A stretch of 64,000 bases of DNA from Actinocorallia aurantiaca (GTDB taxonomy: Bacteria; Actinomycetota; Actinomycetes; Streptosporangiales; Streptosporangiaceae). Location: assembly GCF_039533685.1 (NCBI RefSeq), contig NZ_BAAATZ010000009.1, positions 372,001-436,000 of the forward strand, read 5' to 3'. Both the position numbers and the translations under genes were made by a program. This document shows positions 17,124-27,228 of the stretch, piece after piece (the first letter of the stretch is position 1; each line of letters opens with the position of its first letter). The notes below the pieces were generated by a model, which had not been told where the DNA came from, did not search any database, and saw nothing but the letters and a program-made list of their open reading frames with translations.

Positions 17124-17894
17124 ATGACCAACGACCCTCTCCGTTTCACTGTTCTCGGCTGCGCGACGCCCTACGCGAGCGTGGGCAACCCCTGTTCCGG
17201 TTACCTGGTGTCCGGCGGGGGCGCCCGGGTGTGGGTGGACGCGGGCAGCGGGACGCTGGGCGAGCTGCAACGGCATGTCGGGCTGGACGGGCTGGACGCG
17301 ATCTGGATCTCGCATCTGCACGCCGATCACAGCGCGGACCTTCTCACCGCCTATTACGGCGCGCTCTACGCCGACATCGAGCTCGCGGCGCCGATCCCCC
17401 TGTATGGCCCGCCGGGCATCGCCGACCGGCTCGCCCACTTCCTCACCAACACCGACACCCGCAGCCCGATCGAATCCGCCTTCGCCGTCGAGGAACTGCA
17501 CGACGGGCACCGGGTGCGGGTCGGCGCGCTCACACTGACCAGCCGGGCGGTGAAGCACGGCATGCCCGCCTTCGCCCTGCGCGTCGAGTCCGCGGACCGC
17601 TCGCTGGTGTACTCCGGCGACACGGCGCCCTGCCCCGCGCTGACGAGTCTGGCCGAGGGATGCGATGTGCTGCTGTGCGAGGCCGAGAGCGACCGGTCCC
17701 CGGCCGAGGGTGAGCGGGTCCACCACACTCCGGAGGACGCCGGGGACACAGCCCGCTCGGCCGGGGCGGGACGGTTGGTCGTCACGCATGTCGGGCGTTT
17801 CCTCACCCCGCAGCAGGCGGTGGCGCGCGCCTCGACCCGGTTCGACGGCCCCGTCGACCACGCGGCTCCCGGTGTCACCTTCCCGGTGGAGTGA
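17124..17894 (+). CDS. Metallo-beta-lactamase-fold hydrolase (RNase Z-like group)
   Basis: 256 residues. The metal site motif HLHADH (SHLHADHSAD), GDTAPCP and a C-terminal THVGR are typical of the RNase Z/ElaC-like branch of the MBL fold. The start FTVLGCATPYASVGNPCSGYLV is also characteristic. Members include phosphodiesterases and tRNA 3' nucleases; actinomycete genomes carry several such paralogues, so a specific substrate is not assigned. Confidence 0.88.
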   Translation: MTNDPLRFTVLGCATPYASVGNPCSGYLVSGGGARVWVDAGSGTLGELQRHVGLDGLDAIWISHLHADHSADLLTAYYGALYADIELAAPIPLYGPPGIADRLAHFLTNTDTRSPIESAFAVEELHDGHRVRVGALTLTSRAVKHGMPAFALRVESADRSLVYSGDTAPCPALTSLAEGCDVLLCEAESDRSPAEGERVHHTPEDAGDTARSAGAGRLVVTHVGRFLTPQQAVARASTRFDGPVDHAAPGVTFPVE

Positions 17895-18124
17895 AGCGCC
17901 GCGACTTCGGCGAGGGCGGATCGGTAGCGAAGAGTGAGCGATCTGGTCGTTTAAGTAATGAAAATGGCTATTTGATCACTAAAAGTAGGGGAGCGTGGCA
18001 ATTCTTTAGGAGATACCGGGCTGGAGTGGCCTTGACATGGGCAGAAGAGACAAAGCGTCGTCATTGTGACGAGGGGCCGCCCGGGAGGCAGCGGGATCGG
18101 ATATGGGAAATCGGGGGAGACGAG

Positions 18125-18544
18125 ATGGGTTCACTGGTCGTGCTGGGAAGCGTCGGTTTCGGCGGAGAGGATTCGGCCGTGCCGGCGGCCCGGCGGTATG
18201 CGCGTGGGCTGCTGGACGGAGAGGGGGTCGACGCGGGGGAGGCGCAGCTCATCGTGAGCGAGCTGGTCACCAACGCGGTGGCGCACGGAGGCGAAGGCGG
18301 ATTCCGGCTGACGGTGTCGGTCGGAGATGACGTGGTGCGGATCGAAGTGGCCGACTCGGGGGTCGTCGGCAAGGAGCCTCAGGTCCGGGAGGCGGCCGAT
18401 GAGGACGAAGAGGGACGGGGCCTGCTGATCGTCGACGCGCTGACACGCAGATGGGGCGTGCACGAGGACGGGGACGGGACGGTCGTATGGGCGGAACTGG
18501 AAAAACGCCCGGTCTCCTCGGGGCTGGCCGGGGAGACCGGGTGA
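18125..18544 (+). CDS. HATPase-domain anti-sigma-like regulator (first copy)
   Basis: 139 residues from ATG 18125, preceded by GGGGGAGACGAG. It is a short GHKL ATPase of the RsbW/anti-sigma type: N-box ELVTNAVAHG, G1 box DSG and G2 box GRGLLIVDAL. Such proteins bind ATP and may phosphorylate an anti-anti-sigma partner, and many occur beside WhiJ-type XRE and DUF397 genes. This copy lacks those partners but is clearly paralogous, end to end, with the protein encoded at 25297-25719 (shared REVRIE-type core, RP(V/A)SSG tail). Both genes are followed by an mmsA reading frame on the other strand. Confidence 0.88.
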   Translation: MGSLVVLGSVGFGGEDSAVPAARRYARGLLDGEGVDAGEAQLIVSELVTNAVAHGGEGGFRLTVSVGDDVVRIEVADSGVVGKEPQVREAADEDEEGRGLLIVDALTRRWGVHEDGDGTVVWAELEKRPVSSGLAGETG

Positions 18545-18561
18545 GAACGGCCGGAAGCACC

Positions 18562-18723
18562 GGCCGGGAAGCCGAGTTCGACTCCGCCGTGGGACGGATC
18601 GAGCCGCCGTGATGTCACGGCCTCGGCGCAGCTGGAGAAGTGCACGCCCTCGATGACGTGGTGGATGAAGGTGGGGCGACGCCGGAAACCGTCGCCGGAC
18701 GACAGCCCTTCCCCACCGCCCAT
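18562..18723 (-). pseudogene. Relic of mmsA (methylmalonate semialdehyde dehydrogenase)
   Basis: The minus-strand translation reads GLSSGDGFRRRPTFIHHV and then, directly, EGVHFSSCAEAVTSRRLD, PSHGGVELGFP. These match two separated parts of the intact mmsA at 25738-27228: GLPSGDGFWLRPTLIDNV and EGVHFYTRTKAVTSRWLD, PSHGGVNLGFP. The roughly 120 residues between them and the whole N-terminal part are missing, and the stop codon is lost. The relic has the same position and orientation relative to the HATPase gene as intact mmsA has to the second HATPase gene, so it records an old segmental duplication. Confidence 0.85.
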
Positions 18724-18944
18724 CGCCGAGACCGCCCCCTACCCCTCCGACGGCCTCAGACCCGGACTCCCCACAGGCCCGAACCCTCCGCGGTCATGAC
18801 CACGAAGTGTCCTTTTCGGTGCCCGACCAGATCCAGGACTGCTGCCATGGGGTCGAGTCGCGTGCCGACGAGGGAACCGGCTCGTCGCACCAGACGGTGG
18901 ATGAACATCTCACGATGCTCGGTAGGCATGTATAGATTCACAGG

Positions 18945-20498
18945 ATGATCACCATTGGCGCGCTCGTCGGCAATGCCGCGCTGGAGCTCAGGATCCTCGA
19001 ATCCGGCACGTCGGGAGCCCTGTCGGAGTCGGTGACCTGGGTGCACAACACCGAGCTTCCCGACCCGTCCCCGTACATCCGGGAAAAGGAGCTGGTGCTG
19101 ACCAACGGACTGTGGATCGATCAGGTGACGCCGGCCGAGTTCGTGGCGAACGTCAGGCGCGCCGGAGCGGCCGGGATCGTGTTCGGGTTGCGCGCCGAGC
19201 GGCCGCGCACCCCGGAAGGCCTGGTCGCGGCCTGCGGGGAGGCGGGTCTCCCGCTGCTGGAGATCTCTCCGGCGGTTCCGTTCACCGCGGTCTCGCACGC
19301 GTTCTCCGCGATGTACGCCGACGAACGCCAGCGGGATCTGATCGGCATGGTGCGCCGGGGCGACGCCCTGGCCACGGCGCTCTCCCGGGGGACGGGCGCC
19401 TCGGGCGTGCTGCGCGTGCTCACCCGTGACCGCGACCTGCCGCTGGCGGTGGTCGACCGGATGGGACGGCTGCTGGCGGCGGACGGGGCCGAGCTGGACG
19501 CCGGGCAGCTGCGGACCGTGGCCGAGGGGCTGGCGCGCCGGCCGCCGGCACTGGAGCTGGACCTGGGGGACGGGCGTGCCGCGCTGTTCCTCGTGGGCGC
19601 GGTCGGTGACGTCGACGCGGCGCTCGTCTGCCTGCGGCCGCTGGCCGAGCTGACCGCCACCGAGCGCGACGCGCTGGAGCAGGCCGCCAGGTTCCTCAGC
19701 CTGGAAGTGGCCAGGCAGCAGGCCGTGCAGGCCATCGAGATGCGCTTCGCCGGAGAGCTGCTGGAGATGGTGCTGTCCGGTGGGCGGCGCGCGTCGGAGG
19801 TGGCGGGCCGGTTGCAGGCGTTCGGCGTGGACCCCACGGGAGCTCTGGCGGTGTGCACGGTGGCTTTCAGCGGGGAAGCCGCCACCGTGCACGGCCTGGC
19901 CGAAATGGTCGGCGAGTTCTTCGCGGACGAGGGCGTTCCCGCCGTCGTCGCGGGGGGCACGAACGACGTGGTGGCCGTGCTCGCCTGGCGGGATTCCGAG
20001 GACGAGCTGCCCGCGCTGGGGGAACGCCTGGTCGCGAACGTGGCGGAGCGGTCTCCCGGACGGCGCCCCGTGGCCGGTCTCGGTGGTGTCGTCGCGCACG
20101 CGGGCGACCTGCGGCAGCCGTTGCTGCAGTCGAGGGAGGCGTGCCGGGTGCTCCGCCGCACACCGGGCGGCCCGGCCGTGCGCGGCTTCCGCGAGCTGGG
20201 CACGCACCGGCTGCTGCTCGGGCTGGTGGATCCCGAGACGCTGAGCGCGTTCTCGCGGGACCTGCTCACCCCGCTCCGCGAGCACGACGCCCGGCGCGGC
20301 GGCGACCTGGAGCCGACGCTGCGCGCGTTCCTCGACCACGACGGGCAGTGGGCGGCCACGGCCGCCGCACTGCACGTCCATGTCAACACCCTGCGCAACC
20401 GGCTGGCCCGTGTCACCGAGCTGACCGGCAGGGACGTGGGGCGCACCGAGGACCGGGTGGACCTGTTCCTCGCCCTGGCCATCGACGCGATGGCATGA
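18945..20498 (+). CDS. PucR-family transcriptional regulator (first of three)
   Basis: 517 residues. An N-terminal purine-catabolism (PucR) domain (about 5-125, with SVTWVHNTELPDPSPY and ELVLTNGLW), a central GGDEF-like domain, and a C-terminal PucR helix-turn-helix (EHDARRGGDLEPTLRAFLDH, HVHVNTLRNRLARV) are in the usual order. PucR proteins activate nitrogen-compound catabolism in response to a metabolite. It is convergent with the DUF1989-OYE-deacetylase operon, 15 bases apart, which is a plausible target. It also lies beside the mmsA relic as the third PucR gene lies near intact mmsA. Confidence 0.9.
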   Translation: MITIGALVGNAALELRILESGTSGALSESVTWVHNTELPDPSPYIREKELVLTNGLWIDQVTPAEFVANVRRAGAAGIVFGLRAERPRTPEGLVAACGEAGLPLLEISPAVPFTAVSHAFSAMYADERQRDLIGMVRRGDALATALSRGTGASGVLRVLTRDRDLPLAVVDRMGRLLAADGAELDAGQLRTVAEGLARRPPALELDLGDGRAALFLVGAVGDVDAALVCLRPLAELTATERDALEQAARFLSLEVARQQAVQAIEMRFAGELLEMVLSGGRRASEVAGRLQAFGVDPTGALAVCTVAFSGEAATVHGLAEMVGEFFADEGVPAVVAGGTNDVVAVLAWRDSEDELPALGERLVANVAERSPGRRPVAGLGGVVAHAGDLRQPLLQSREACRVLRRTPGGPAVRGFRELGTHRLLLGLVDPETLSAFSRDLLTPLREHDARRGGDLEPTLRAFLDHDGQWAATAAALHVHVNTLRNRLARVTELTGRDVGRTEDRVDLFLALAIDAMA

Positions 20499-20513
20499 GC
20501 GGGACGGGACGGC

Positions 20514-21380
20514 TCAGACGGGATAGACGTCCGGGTCCACGACCGGGGCCTGCGGCCGGCGGGTGGGCAGCCCCGGATCGGCCAGCGCGGCGTCCGCCAC
20601 GTCACGGCAGCGGGCGAACCGCACGTCCCCGCACTCCAGCGCGTACTCCAGAAGCCTGCGCAGCGCCATCGCCCGGCCCGGCCTGCCGGACAGGAAGGGG
20701 TGCATGCAGAGGTTGAACAGGCACCGGTAGTGGCGCATCCCGTCGAGCTCGGCCCGCCACAGCTCCAGCGCCTTCTCCGGCGATTCGATGACCGAGCCGA
20801 TGTCCGGCGCGGGCAGGAACGCGTACTGCTCCCAGTCGTCGAGCGACCAGTGGACGGGCAGCTCGGCGATGTCGCCCGACGCCGTGGCGACGCGGTAGGG
20901 CCGGTCGTCGCCCATGAGGGAGGAGTCGTAGCGCAGGCCGTACTCGGCGACCAGCTCGGCGGTCTGCCAGCTGGCCTCCCACAGCGCGGCCCGATGCCCG
21001 GCGACCTCGATGTCCTGGTCGGCGAAGACCGCCAGAGCGCGTTCGAAGTCGGCGCGCTCGTCCTCCGGCGTCATCGAGGTGGGCGGCCGGTGGCTGTAGG
21101 AATGGTGCGCCACCTCGTGCCCGCGCTCGACGATCGACCGCGCCAGCCCCGGCCGGTGCTCGGCCACCCATCCCGGCACGAAGAAGGTGGCCGGTATGTC
21201 GAGCTCGTCCAGCAGGTCGAGGATGCGCGGCAGCCCGACGTCCGGCCCGTACGCCTGGTGCGACATCGTGCCGGCGTGCCGGGCGTAGCCGCGGCTCCGG
21301 GCGAGGATCGGCGTCTCCGCGTCCACGTCGAAGGTCAGCGTGGCGACAGCCGCGGCTCCGCGGTGCCAGCTCTCGCTCAT
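20514..21380 (-). CDS. Polysaccharide-deacetylase-fold hydrolase, PuuE/cyclic imidase-like
   Basis: 288 residues. NodB-fold motifs are TFDVDAE (first Asp), HEVAHHSYSH (metal-binding His pair) and a late LCMHPFLSGRPGR. The long Asp-rich first motif and the HPFLSGRPGR segment are typical of the branch that includes PuuE allantoinase, cyclic imide hydrolases and Helicobacter PgdA, rather than exported chitin deacetylases; no signal peptide is present. It is the last gene of a three-gene operon with the OYE and DUF1989 genes (10 and 13 base gaps), which suggests ring opening of a cyclic amide or imide. Confidence 0.85.
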   Translation of the reverse strand: MSESWHRGAAAVATLTFDVDAETPILARSRGYARHAGTMSHQAYGPDVGLPRILDLLDELDIPATFFVPGWVAEHRPGLARSIVERGHEVAHHSYSHRPPTSMTPEDERADFERALAVFADQDIEVAGHRAALWEASWQTAELVAEYGLRYDSSLMGDDRPYRVATASGDIAELPVHWSLDDWEQYAFLPAPDIGSVIESPEKALELWRAELDGMRHYRCLFNLCMHPFLSGRPGRAMALRRLLEYALECGDVRFARCRDVADAALADPGLPTRRPQAPVVDPDVYPV

Positions 21381-21390
21381 CGGTGCCTTC

Positions 21391-22530
21391 CTAGCTTCCG
21401 GCGGGGGCCGGATGGCGGTTCGCCGCGGTCTGCCGCCAGCGGCGGGCGTTGGCCAGAGTCGCCATGGGCTGCAGCATCATATGGTCGAATCGTTCCAGTT
21501 GCCGGTTCTCGGCGACGCACCGCGGGAAGTCGGGGTTGGCCAGCGCGCCCCGGCCGATGGAGAGCAGGTCGGCGTGGCCGTCCCGGAGCACCTGCGCGGC
21601 CTGGGGGAGATCGTGCATGCCGCCGTTCGCGATGACGGGCAGGCCGGTCGCCAGGCGGGCCAGGCCCGTGATCGTCGTCTCGCTGTCCAGGCGCGCGGTC
21701 TCGATCCAGTCGCGTCCCTCGCTGGCGATGTGCAGGTAGGTCGCTCCGGCCTCGGCGAGGGCCGCGAAGATGACCCGGGCGTCGTACGCGCCGCCGGGCC
21801 AGCGGTGGACGAAGTCGTTGACCTTGGTCTGCGAAAGCCGTACGCCCACGCAGAACTCCGCGCCGACCTCGGCCCGGATGGCGGCGACCACCTCGGCGGT
21901 CAGCCGCACCCGGTTCTCGACCGGGCCGCCGTAGGAGTCGTCGCGTTCGTTGGTGTACGCCGTGAGGAACTGGTCCAGCAGGTAGCCGTTGGCCGCGTGC
22001 ACCTCGACACCGTCGAATCCGGCCTCGCGGGCGCGTGCGGCCGAGTCGACGAAGCCCCGCACGGCGGCGTCGATGTCGTCCTGGCTCATCGCCTCGGGCG
22101 TCGGCCACGGCCCCTGCCCGCCGTACTCCGGCATCTTCTCGCCCAGGGGCGGCACGGCCGACGGGCCCGCCGTGTCGTCGCGGTAGTGGCTGCCCTGGGA
22201 CAGCGCGCCGGCGTGCATGAGCTGCAGCACGATCCGCGACCCGGCGGCGTGCACCCGCTCGGTGACGCCGAGCCAGGCGGCGGCGTGGGCTTTTGAGACG
22301 ATGCCCGGCTGGTTGAAGTACCCCTGGCTGTAGAGGGTGTCGGTGTAGGTGCCCTCGGTGATCACGAGGCCGAAGCCGCCCTCGGCGAATCCGGTGTAGT
22401 AGTCGGCCATCTCGGCGGTCGGGGTGCCGTCGGGAGTGGCCGAGACCCGGGTCATGGGGGAGACCGCGAGCCGGTTGGCCAGTTCCAGCTCACCGAGTCG
22501 TGCGGGCTGGAGTGCGGGATGCGTGGTCAT
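21391..22530 (-). CDS. Old yellow enzyme-family FMN oxidoreductase
   Basis: 379 residues. The TIM-barrel OYE motifs are visible: NRLAVSPMTR, GFGLVITEGTY, HAGALSQ, GFDGVEVHAANGYLLDQFL with the His/Asn pair, NERDDSYGGPVENR, and GRGALANPDF. These enzymes reduce activated C=C bonds with NADPH or oxidise related substrates. It sits between the DUF1989 and deacetylase-like genes in one operon, so it probably acts on an unsaturated N-heterocycle or its opened product. Confidence 0.92.
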   Translation of the reverse strand: MTTHPALQPARLGELELANRLAVSPMTRVSATPDGTPTAEMADYYTGFAEGGFGLVITEGTYTDTLYSQGYFNQPGIVSKAHAAAWLGVTERVHAAGSRIVLQLMHAGALSQGSHYRDDTAGPSAVPPLGEKMPEYGGQGPWPTPEAMSQDDIDAAVRGFVDSAARAREAGFDGVEVHAANGYLLDQFLTAYTNERDDSYGGPVENRVRLTAEVVAAIRAEVGAEFCVGVRLSQTKVNDFVHRWPGGAYDARVIFAALAEAGATYLHIASEGRDWIETARLDSETTITGLARLATGLPVIANGGMHDLPQAAQVLRDGHADLLSIGRGALANPDFPRCVAENRQLERFDHMMLQPMATLANARRWRQTAANRHPAPAGS

Positions 22531-22543
22531 GTCGGTTCCGTTC

Positions 22544-23200
22544 TCAGTCGGCGGGTAGAAGGTCGATCGCGAGTGGTGTCGGGTCGCCGCCGTTGATGTC
22601 CACCAGGTCTTGGGGGCAGGCTGAGACCACGAACACGCAGTCCACGACCGCCTGGAAGGTGATGGCGTCGCCCGGACGGGTGGTGGCGGGCAGCCAGCGC
22701 AGCTCGTCCCCGTCCACGGGGATGTGCATGAACACGTTGACCGGCTGCGGCGTGAGGGGTGAGGCCGTGCCCAGCTCGGCGAGGGCGCGGTGCAGGTTCT
22801 CGGCGCAGGAGGGGTGGCCGGGCTCTGCTCCCAGGCTCGCGTAGCGCGCCGGGTCGCATGCCGGGATCAGCATGTCGTGCCGGCCGGGCGAGGTGTCGGA
22901 GACCAGCGCGAGGATCGGACGGCGCCGGTCGGTGACGAAGTGCCGGCCCTGCGCGGGGAAGAGCCTGTCCGTGGCGGCGCGCGTGTGGGCGGCGCTGAGG
23001 TGCTCGCTCATGTCGGCGGTGAAGGCGAAGACATCGCCGACCTGGCCGCCTTCGAGGTCGACGACGCTGACCCGCCGGCCCGCGGCCACCCGCACCCCTC
23101 GTCCGGTGCGGGCGGGAACGACCATCCGCCCTTCGGCGGTCGTGGTTTCCATGCCGGTAAGGCAACCATCGACCATGCCGACTCTTCTATGGAGATTCAT
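22544..23200 (-). CDS. DUF1989 urea-carboxylase-associated family protein
   Basis: 218 residues from ATG 23200 (AAAGGA just upstream); the conserved part begins near residue 27 (MVVPARTGRGVRV), so a start at 23152 is possible. DUF1989 features include GGQVGDVFAF, HPSCAENL with the conserved Cys, PVNVFMHIPV and a C-terminal DCVFVVSACPQDLVDINGG. The family binds metal and accompanies urea carboxylase, guanidine or aminomethyltransferase systems; its chemistry has been linked to urea-like nitrogen compounds. First gene of the operon that continues with OYE and the deacetylase-like enzyme. No urea carboxylase is in the window. Confidence 0.85.
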   Translation of the reverse strand: MNLHRRVGMVDGCLTGMETTTAEGRMVVPARTGRGVRVAAGRRVSVVDLEGGQVGDVFAFTADMSEHLSAAHTRAATDRLFPAQGRHFVTDRRRPILALVSDTSPGRHDMLIPACDPARYASLGAEPGHPSCAENLHRALAELGTASPLTPQPVNVFMHIPVDGDELRWLPATTRPGDAITFQAVVDCVFVVSACPQDLVDINGGDPTPLAIDLLPAD

Positions 23201-23606
23201 TCATCCTTTCTGGAATCTCCTGGACTTTCATCCATTTCTGGTGCGGGCGCGTCGTTGTTACCCGGTTCCATGGAAGTGCATCCGGCAGCGGACGGGACAA
23301 CGCTCGGCTCTGGACGGCATCGGCGTCATCGCCGGATCGAGGACGTCCTCACGGCCGGGCGGACGGGTACCGCACGGGTTCAGCCGGGACAGTCGTGATC
23401 GCTGTAGTCGCCACCATGGATCCCGGTGCTCTGGAGGTCCCAGGCTTCGTAGAGAGCCCGGGTGACGCAGAGCGCTGGCGAGGCCGCCAGGGCTGCCGCG
23501 CTCCGCCGGTCAGGTTCCAAGGCGGGCGGAGGGGCGTCTCCGGCCGGCAGCCTTCTCAGCGGGTCGGCTGGCCATGGGGAAGGACGAGGTCTCGGGCGGG
23601 GTCCGG
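23201..23606. other. Intergenic region upstream of the DUF1989 operon
   Basis: About 400 bases between the DUF1989 start and the Nudix stop, both minus strand. Its left part must hold the DUF1989 operon promoter. Short open frames on the plus strand have no ribosome site or recognisable product. Nothing else could be identified. Confidence 0.5.
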
Positions 23607-24008
23607 TCAGTGGAGTCGGCCGGTCCGGTGGAGGTGGTCGAAGACGAGCTGGTCGACGGGTGAGCTCCGAGGGCGGTCGGCGTAGGTGAGCCAGACGATC
23701 TCGTCGATCTCGTTGCAGGGGGTGGGGGTTCCCCGGTGGTCGGCGGTGTAACAGGCCATCTGGATGGTGGACCCGTCGGGAAAGCCGTGGGCCTGGGCAT
23801 GGAAGGTTTCCAGGTGGATGGCGGTGGTCGGGTCGATGACGAGGGCGAGTTCCTCGTCGATCTCCCGGACGAGGGTGTCGAGGTCGCTTTCGCCGGGTTC
23901 GCGTTTGCCGCCGGGGAGGTAGTAGACGTCCTTGCCGCGTGAGCGGGTGCTGAGGATCCTGCCCTGGTCCAGATGGATCCAGGCGATCTTGTCGACGACG
24001 AGATGCAT
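23607..24008 (-). CDS. Nudix hydrolase
   Basis: 133 residues with a complete Nudix box, GKREPGESDLDTLV followed by REIDEELAL (pattern Gx5Ex7REUxEE). The N-terminal strand VDKIAWIHLDQGRIL and the substrate-facing SRGKDVYYLPGG are typical of small MutT-like members. It hydrolyses a nucleoside diphosphate linked to another moiety; the substrate is not predictable. The DUF397 and XRE genes lie upstream on the same strand. Confidence 0.88.
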   Translation of the reverse strand: MHLVVDKIAWIHLDQGRILSTRSRGKDVYYLPGGKREPGESDLDTLVREIDEELALVIDPTTAIHLETFHAQAHGFPDGSTIQMACYTADHRGTPTPCNEIDEIVWLTYADRPRSSPVDQLVFDHLHRTGRLH

Positions 24009-24044
24009 GCTCGAACCCTAAGAGTTCGTCCGGGGCCGCCGGGC

Positions 24045-24242
24045 TCAGATGTTCCGGAGACCCTGGAGCAGGGAGCGGAACCCGGCGGGGGACAGGCGGA
24101 GGACGGGGCCGCCGGGATGCTTGGAGTCACGGACGGCGACGGCGCGGCGGGCGGCGGCCAGCTCGACGCAGTTGCTGGTGGGGTCTGAGCCGGAGTGGGA
24201 GCTCTTGCGCCAAAAGGGAGCTGGTGGGATGAGGGAGGACAT
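24045..24242 (-). CDS. DUF397 protein
   Basis: 65 residues with the DUF397 pattern WRKSSHSGSDPTSNCVELA, VAVRDSKHPGGPVL and a final helix. DUF397 proteins are small partners of WhiJ-type XRE regulators in actinomycetes, as in the BldB/WhiJ/AbaA families. It begins 16 bases after the XRE gene and is probably cotranscribed with it. The function is thought to be antagonising or modulating the XRE partner. Confidence 0.92.
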   Translation of the reverse strand: MSSLIPPAPFWRKSSHSGSDPTSNCVELAAARRAVAVRDSKHPGGPVLRLSPAGFRSLLQGLRNI

Positions 24243-24258
24243 TGCCGGTCTCCTCGGT

Positions 24259-25101
24259 TCAGTAGCTGGATGCCATCGTCTTGATGACGTCTCGTGAGTC
24301 GGTTTCCGAAAGTGCTGCCGAAGCTAGATGCCCGAATGCCAGGTTATATGCGTTGACATCGGTCTCATCGTGGATGCAATGGGCTCGGATGAGGTCTACA
24401 TAGACGAGGCGGACATCGCCCATCTGGGGGAGGTCGAACATGAGGAAGGAGTTGGCGGCTGTCGTGTGAGCGCCTCTGCTGAAGGGGAGAACCTGAAGTT
24501 TGACGTGCCCCAGCTCGCAGATGGCGAGCAGCCGGGTGAACTGAGCGCGCATGGTCTCGTCGCTCCCCACTTTGTTGTGGAGAGCGGCTTCGGACATGAG
24601 GGCGTGGACCGGGGTGGGGGCCGGAGGGCAGAGCACCAGTTGCCGGTTGAGTCGGACCCTCACGGCTCTGCGGAAGGCCGTCGGATCGAGCGGGGGTGTC
24701 GAAGTCCGGAACAGGGCTTCGATGTAGCCGCGGGTCTGGAACAGGCCGGGGACGACCATCTGCTCGTAAGTGTAGATCTTGCTGGCGTTGGCCTCGAAGC
24801 TGATGGTCTCGAAGGAATTCTGTCCGTCTTTGTACTTCTCCCACCAGCCGGATTCGGCCTCCCTGCAGAGCAGGAAGAGTTGAGAGCGGCGAGCGGAGTC
24901 CTCCACTCCGTAGAGCGTCAGAAGGGCCATCAGGTCCCGTTCCGGTAGGTGAACCTGGCCGTTCTCGATGCGGCTCAGCGAGGCGAGGGAGCGTTTCACC
25001 TTCTTGGCGGCGGTGGCGATCGTGAGGTTCTGCTCCCTGCGGATGGCGCGGAGTTCCACGCCCAGCCGCCGGGCCCGTTCGTTTTGTGGTGTTTCCGCCA
25101 T
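24259..25101 (-). CDS. XRE-family regulator with DUF5753 (WhiJ-type)
   Basis: 280 residues from ATG 25101, chosen for the ribosome site GGGAG six bases upstream. The N-terminal helix-turn-helix (LGVELRAIRREQNLTIATAA, SLASLSRIENG) is followed by the DUF5753 region (YTYEQMVVPGLFQTRGYIEAL, LNRQLVL, FSRGAHTTAANSFLMFDLP). WhiJ-type regulators control differentiation or secondary metabolism together with DUF397 and HATPase partners. All three partners are here: DUF397 downstream and the HATPase gene divergent at 25297. Confidence 0.92.
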   Translation of the reverse strand: MAETPQNERARRLGVELRAIRREQNLTIATAAKKVKRSLASLSRIENGQVHLPERDLMALLTLYGVEDSARRSQLFLLCREAESGWWEKYKDGQNSFETISFEANASKIYTYEQMVVPGLFQTRGYIEALFRTSTPPLDPTAFRRAVRVRLNRQLVLCPPAPTPVHALMSEAALHNKVGSDETMRAQFTRLLAICELGHVKLQVLPFSRGAHTTAANSFLMFDLPQMGDVRLVYVDLIRAHCIHDETDVNAYNLAFGHLASAALSETDSRDVIKTMASSY

Positions 25102-25296
25102 CGGCTGCTCCCTGTGATCTCGTGACTTCATTTTGCTGTCGCGCTGTCAGGGAGGCCGCGGAAATCGGCGAGAGCGGAAATTTCCAGAAGGGATATCCGG
25201 CGACGGATCCGAAGACGAGAGCGACGACGTCGTCTCGTCGTCATCCTGGCGGGAGCCGCTCGGGGGAGCGGAGCGGAAGCGAGGAGACCGGGAGGC

Positions 25297-25719
25297 GTGA
25301 TGGGGGCGTTGGCCGTGCTGGGGATCGTCGAGTTCGAGGGAGAGGAACGGGCGGTGACGGCGGCTCGACGGTATGCGCGGAGACTGCTCGAACAGGAGGG
25401 GATCGAGGACTGGGAGGCGTCGCTCGTCGTCACCGAGCTGGCTGCCAACGCCGTCGCGTATGGGGGTTCGGGCAAGTTCGGCCTGGCGGTCTCGGTGAAC
25501 GAGGACTTCGTGCGGATCGAAGTAGGTGACTCGGGGCCGGGACGGGAACTGCGGGTCAAGAAGGCGGGGGAGGAGGACGAGGACGGACGGGGGCTGCTGC
25601 TCGTCGACGGCCTTGCGCGAAGGTGGGGAGCGGTGTGCGGGGAGACGGGCACGACGGTGTGGGTGGAGCTGGAAAGGCGGCCGGCCTCCTCGGGGGTGGT
25701 CGAGGAGGCCGGACGGTGA
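25297..25719 (+). CDS. HATPase-domain anti-sigma-like regulator (second copy)
   Basis: 140 residues starting with ATG 25297 after GGGAGGCG. GHKL ATP-binding motifs: ELAANAVAYGG (N-box), DSGPG and GRGLLLVDGL. Divergent from the XRE gene, completing an XRE/DUF397/HATPase set typical of actinomycete developmental regulation. It is paralogous along its whole length with the 18125-18544 protein. The stop codon lies 18 bases before the convergent mmsA stop. Confidence 0.9.
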   Translation: MMGALAVLGIVEFEGEERAVTAARRYARRLLEQEGIEDWEASLVVTELAANAVAYGGSGKFGLAVSVNEDFVRIEVGDSGPGRELRVKKAGEEDEDGRGLLLVDGLARRWGAVCGETGTTVWVELERRPASSGVVEEAGR

Positions 25720-25737
25720 CGGCTGGAAGGGAAGGGA

Positions 25738-27227
<1,490 letters not shown>

Positions 27228-27228
<1 letters not shown>

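Noticed and set aside
18756..18929. A 57-codon minus-strand frame between the mmsA relic and the first PucR gene
   Set aside because: No ribosome site, no leaderless spacing and no recognised family; it lies in decayed DNA, so it was not called as a gene.
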